This document shows, one piece after another, positions 32,775-34,542 of a DNA stretch of 34,542 nucleotides. The position numbers and the translations under genes were made by a program. The stretch covers positions 1-34,542 of the forward strand of contig QXVZ01018800.1 of assembly GCA_008931825.1 (NCBI GenBank). Reading direction: 5' to 3'. Under the pieces are notes generated by a model. That model searched no databases. It was not told where the DNA came from and worked only from the letters and a program-made list of their open reading frames with translations. This DNA comes from Phallusia fumigata. Taxonomy: Eukaryota; Chordata; Ascidiacea; Phlebobranchia; Ascidiidae. How positions within the stretch are numbered: the stretch's first letter is position 1; each line of letters begins with the position of its first letter.

Positions 32775-34542
32775 TTTATTTGTCTTAAATTAAACGTTTA
32801 TGTTATTTTACCTTTTAGCTACTGCATATCTTTTCGTGTCGAGGCATTTTCCGCCTTGCAAAGAGCTTTAACAAATAAAATCCAACTCGCTTTCGTGTTA
32901 GAAAGCTTTCCACTATTAAAAACAAGCTGTTGTGTTGAATTAAATTTATTTGATGCTAAAAACAAAATTCCAGGTTTAGACTAACGCAAATGTCCGGCAA
33001 ATAAACAGCTTTTTCAAATCAGCTGAATTGTATTTGTATCGCTCATGGGCTGGTCACCCACGAATAGTTTTTTCAACCTTTTTCCCTTGACTGGATTTCG
33101 ATTCCTTCTTCTCGTGGTTGAAGCTTTGAAGTAGGTTGTATATCGTTAAAGCTATTTCGACACAAGGAAGTTTGAGACCGGAGACAACATCGCAGAAGAA
33201 TTATTACAGGAAAGTACAAGGTTAGTAGCTTAAAATAAATACGTACTTTTTAGCTTGGAAAAGTTCGGTCAAGTTTAAAAGTTTTTATCAAGTTACCGCA
33301 AACAAGCAATAAATAATAATATGAACTTAACCATGTTTTCGCAACCCTGTATGTTGAGTCGAATAAGTAAGAAAAAAGGCATCAACCTTTCAGCACCCAC
33401 TTTTCTGTTCCGCTTGAAAGAGGTTGATGTAGAGATAAGGCAAAGATTCTTTGTGCGTAGGAAGCGAAACTTTATGTGGAAACAACAAACCTTGATATCG
33501 CTTCGTTGCACTTATAAAGACACAAAGCAGCCCAGTCACGCCTCATTGCGCGAGTAAAACGTCTCGCCTTGTGCGTCTACCAGAATCGATACGTGACTAT
33601 TACACAAAGCAATGATTTTAACGGGTGTCGTTATTAGTTTTTCCGTTGGTTAAAAGAAAATTTCTTTTTTCTTGGTTGTTGAGGTAATTCATCTCTCAAA
33701 GCGACACAGCAAAAGTTGTTTGATGATTTATTTGAAAGATCGATTTTCCACATTGATTGTTTTATGTATCGACATTAGCCTATATCATCTAATTAGATTT
33801 GATTTAGCCAACCCTATTATTACCCAAGTTACGGCTCCAGGCATAAAGAATCCGAGCGCATGGGTTGTTTTTGGTACGTGCTTCACGCTTTGTGACGGTC
33901 TTAAACTTTTATGAGCTAGTTGCTGAAATAACAGTCGGTGAACAACCACAGCAAGACGAGCAGTGGGGTAAACCAACCGTTAAACATACCTGAGTCCTTA
34001 GAACAAACCGCGTCTGGCACGCCCCAGCAAACAACAAAATCATACCTTATCTTTTGATATATTGGGTTTAGAGCGCTGAAAATTTGCACAGAACTTAAGT
34101 GGAGCTACCCGACTCCAAAAATGTAAAAAAAAATTTTTTTGCTAAAAAACCCTGAATTTCGGAATTCAATTTTGGGTGGAAATACCCCGTTTTTGGGACA
34201 AAAAATAAAAATGACAATTATCTCACATAGTTAGAATTTTTTGTACAACTGTAACCATTGTTAAAATCTAAGCCGTTTGGGCCTGTCATAGGGGGATCAG
34301 GTGTTAATATTCAAAAGTTGTTCATGCCGATATTGATCGTTGTGCACCTGCTTCCAACTTTGTCACCTCATTTGGTACCCTAAAAGTTGGTTGTTTCGCA
34401 TGAAACTCGCAGGGATTATCAACACGGTTATTGACTTTGTTCAGCAAAAAAATTGATTCAAAATGATTAAATACTGAAAAGTAATATGCGATTTAAAGTT
34501 ATGACCGTCAAAACATAAAGTCCAAAACGAGTACAATCCATT
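32775..34542. other. Right-edge DNA without supported gene
   Basis: AT-rich with only short overlapping ORFs. A stretch around 33460-33510 faintly resembles 18100-18160 (aagcgaaac, then acaaaccttgatat), suggesting an old dispersed repeat. Nothing else supported. Confidence 0.4.

Overview
This is a eukaryotic window: genes split into many short exons with GT-AG introns, AT-rich intergenic DNA, and transposon-derived repeats. Compact introns, chordate-type intelectin genes and apparently high heterozygosity suggest a tunicate, most likely Ciona-like. The species is an inference, not something read from a marker gene.

The left half holds two divergent (head-to-head) genes for membrane-anchored intelectin-like lectins. 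The minus-strand gene (2469 down to 83, continuing off the left edge) shows its first five coding exons: a short cytoplasmic tail, one transmembrane helix, a stalk, and the start of the fibrinogen-like/intelectin domain. The plus-strand gene (8046-15626) appears complete in 16 exons whose splice phases all agree, giving about 670 residues. The two share the order cytoplasmic tail, membrane helix, stalk and lectin domain, along with the intron phases, so they are paralogues of one local family. About 5.6 kb separate the two start codons; this DNA holds a diverged tandem repeat of about 1 kb and a fold-back element.

The most unusual feature is in the plus-strand gene. Exons 7-13 (11416-14407) form an 819-nt block flanked on both sides by phase-1 introns. 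It inserts 273 residues (a Pro/Ser/Thr-rich linker plus an unrecognised glycosylatable domain) into the middle of the intelectin domain. Splicing exon 6 directly to exon 14 would stay in frame and restore a lectin domain of about normal length. The inserted block therefore looks like a shuffled or alternatively spliced module. The C-terminal lectin segment also lacks several residues that bind sugar in human intelectin-1.

The right half (about 15.6-34.5 kb) is gene-poor. It holds a possible 37-residue ORF with a splice acceptor just upstream, a possible minus-strand terminal exon near 32.6 kb, tRNA-like (SINE-type) repeats, hAT-type elements, a fold-back MITE, a diverged 0.8-1.2 kb direct repeat, and a likely retroposon tail. 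Three single-N positions (9923, 21625, 25969) each lie between near-identical equal-length repeats (700, 952 and 116 bp). These are almost certainly unmerged haplotypes or contig overlaps rather than real duplications; one seems to capture a polymorphic hAT insertion.
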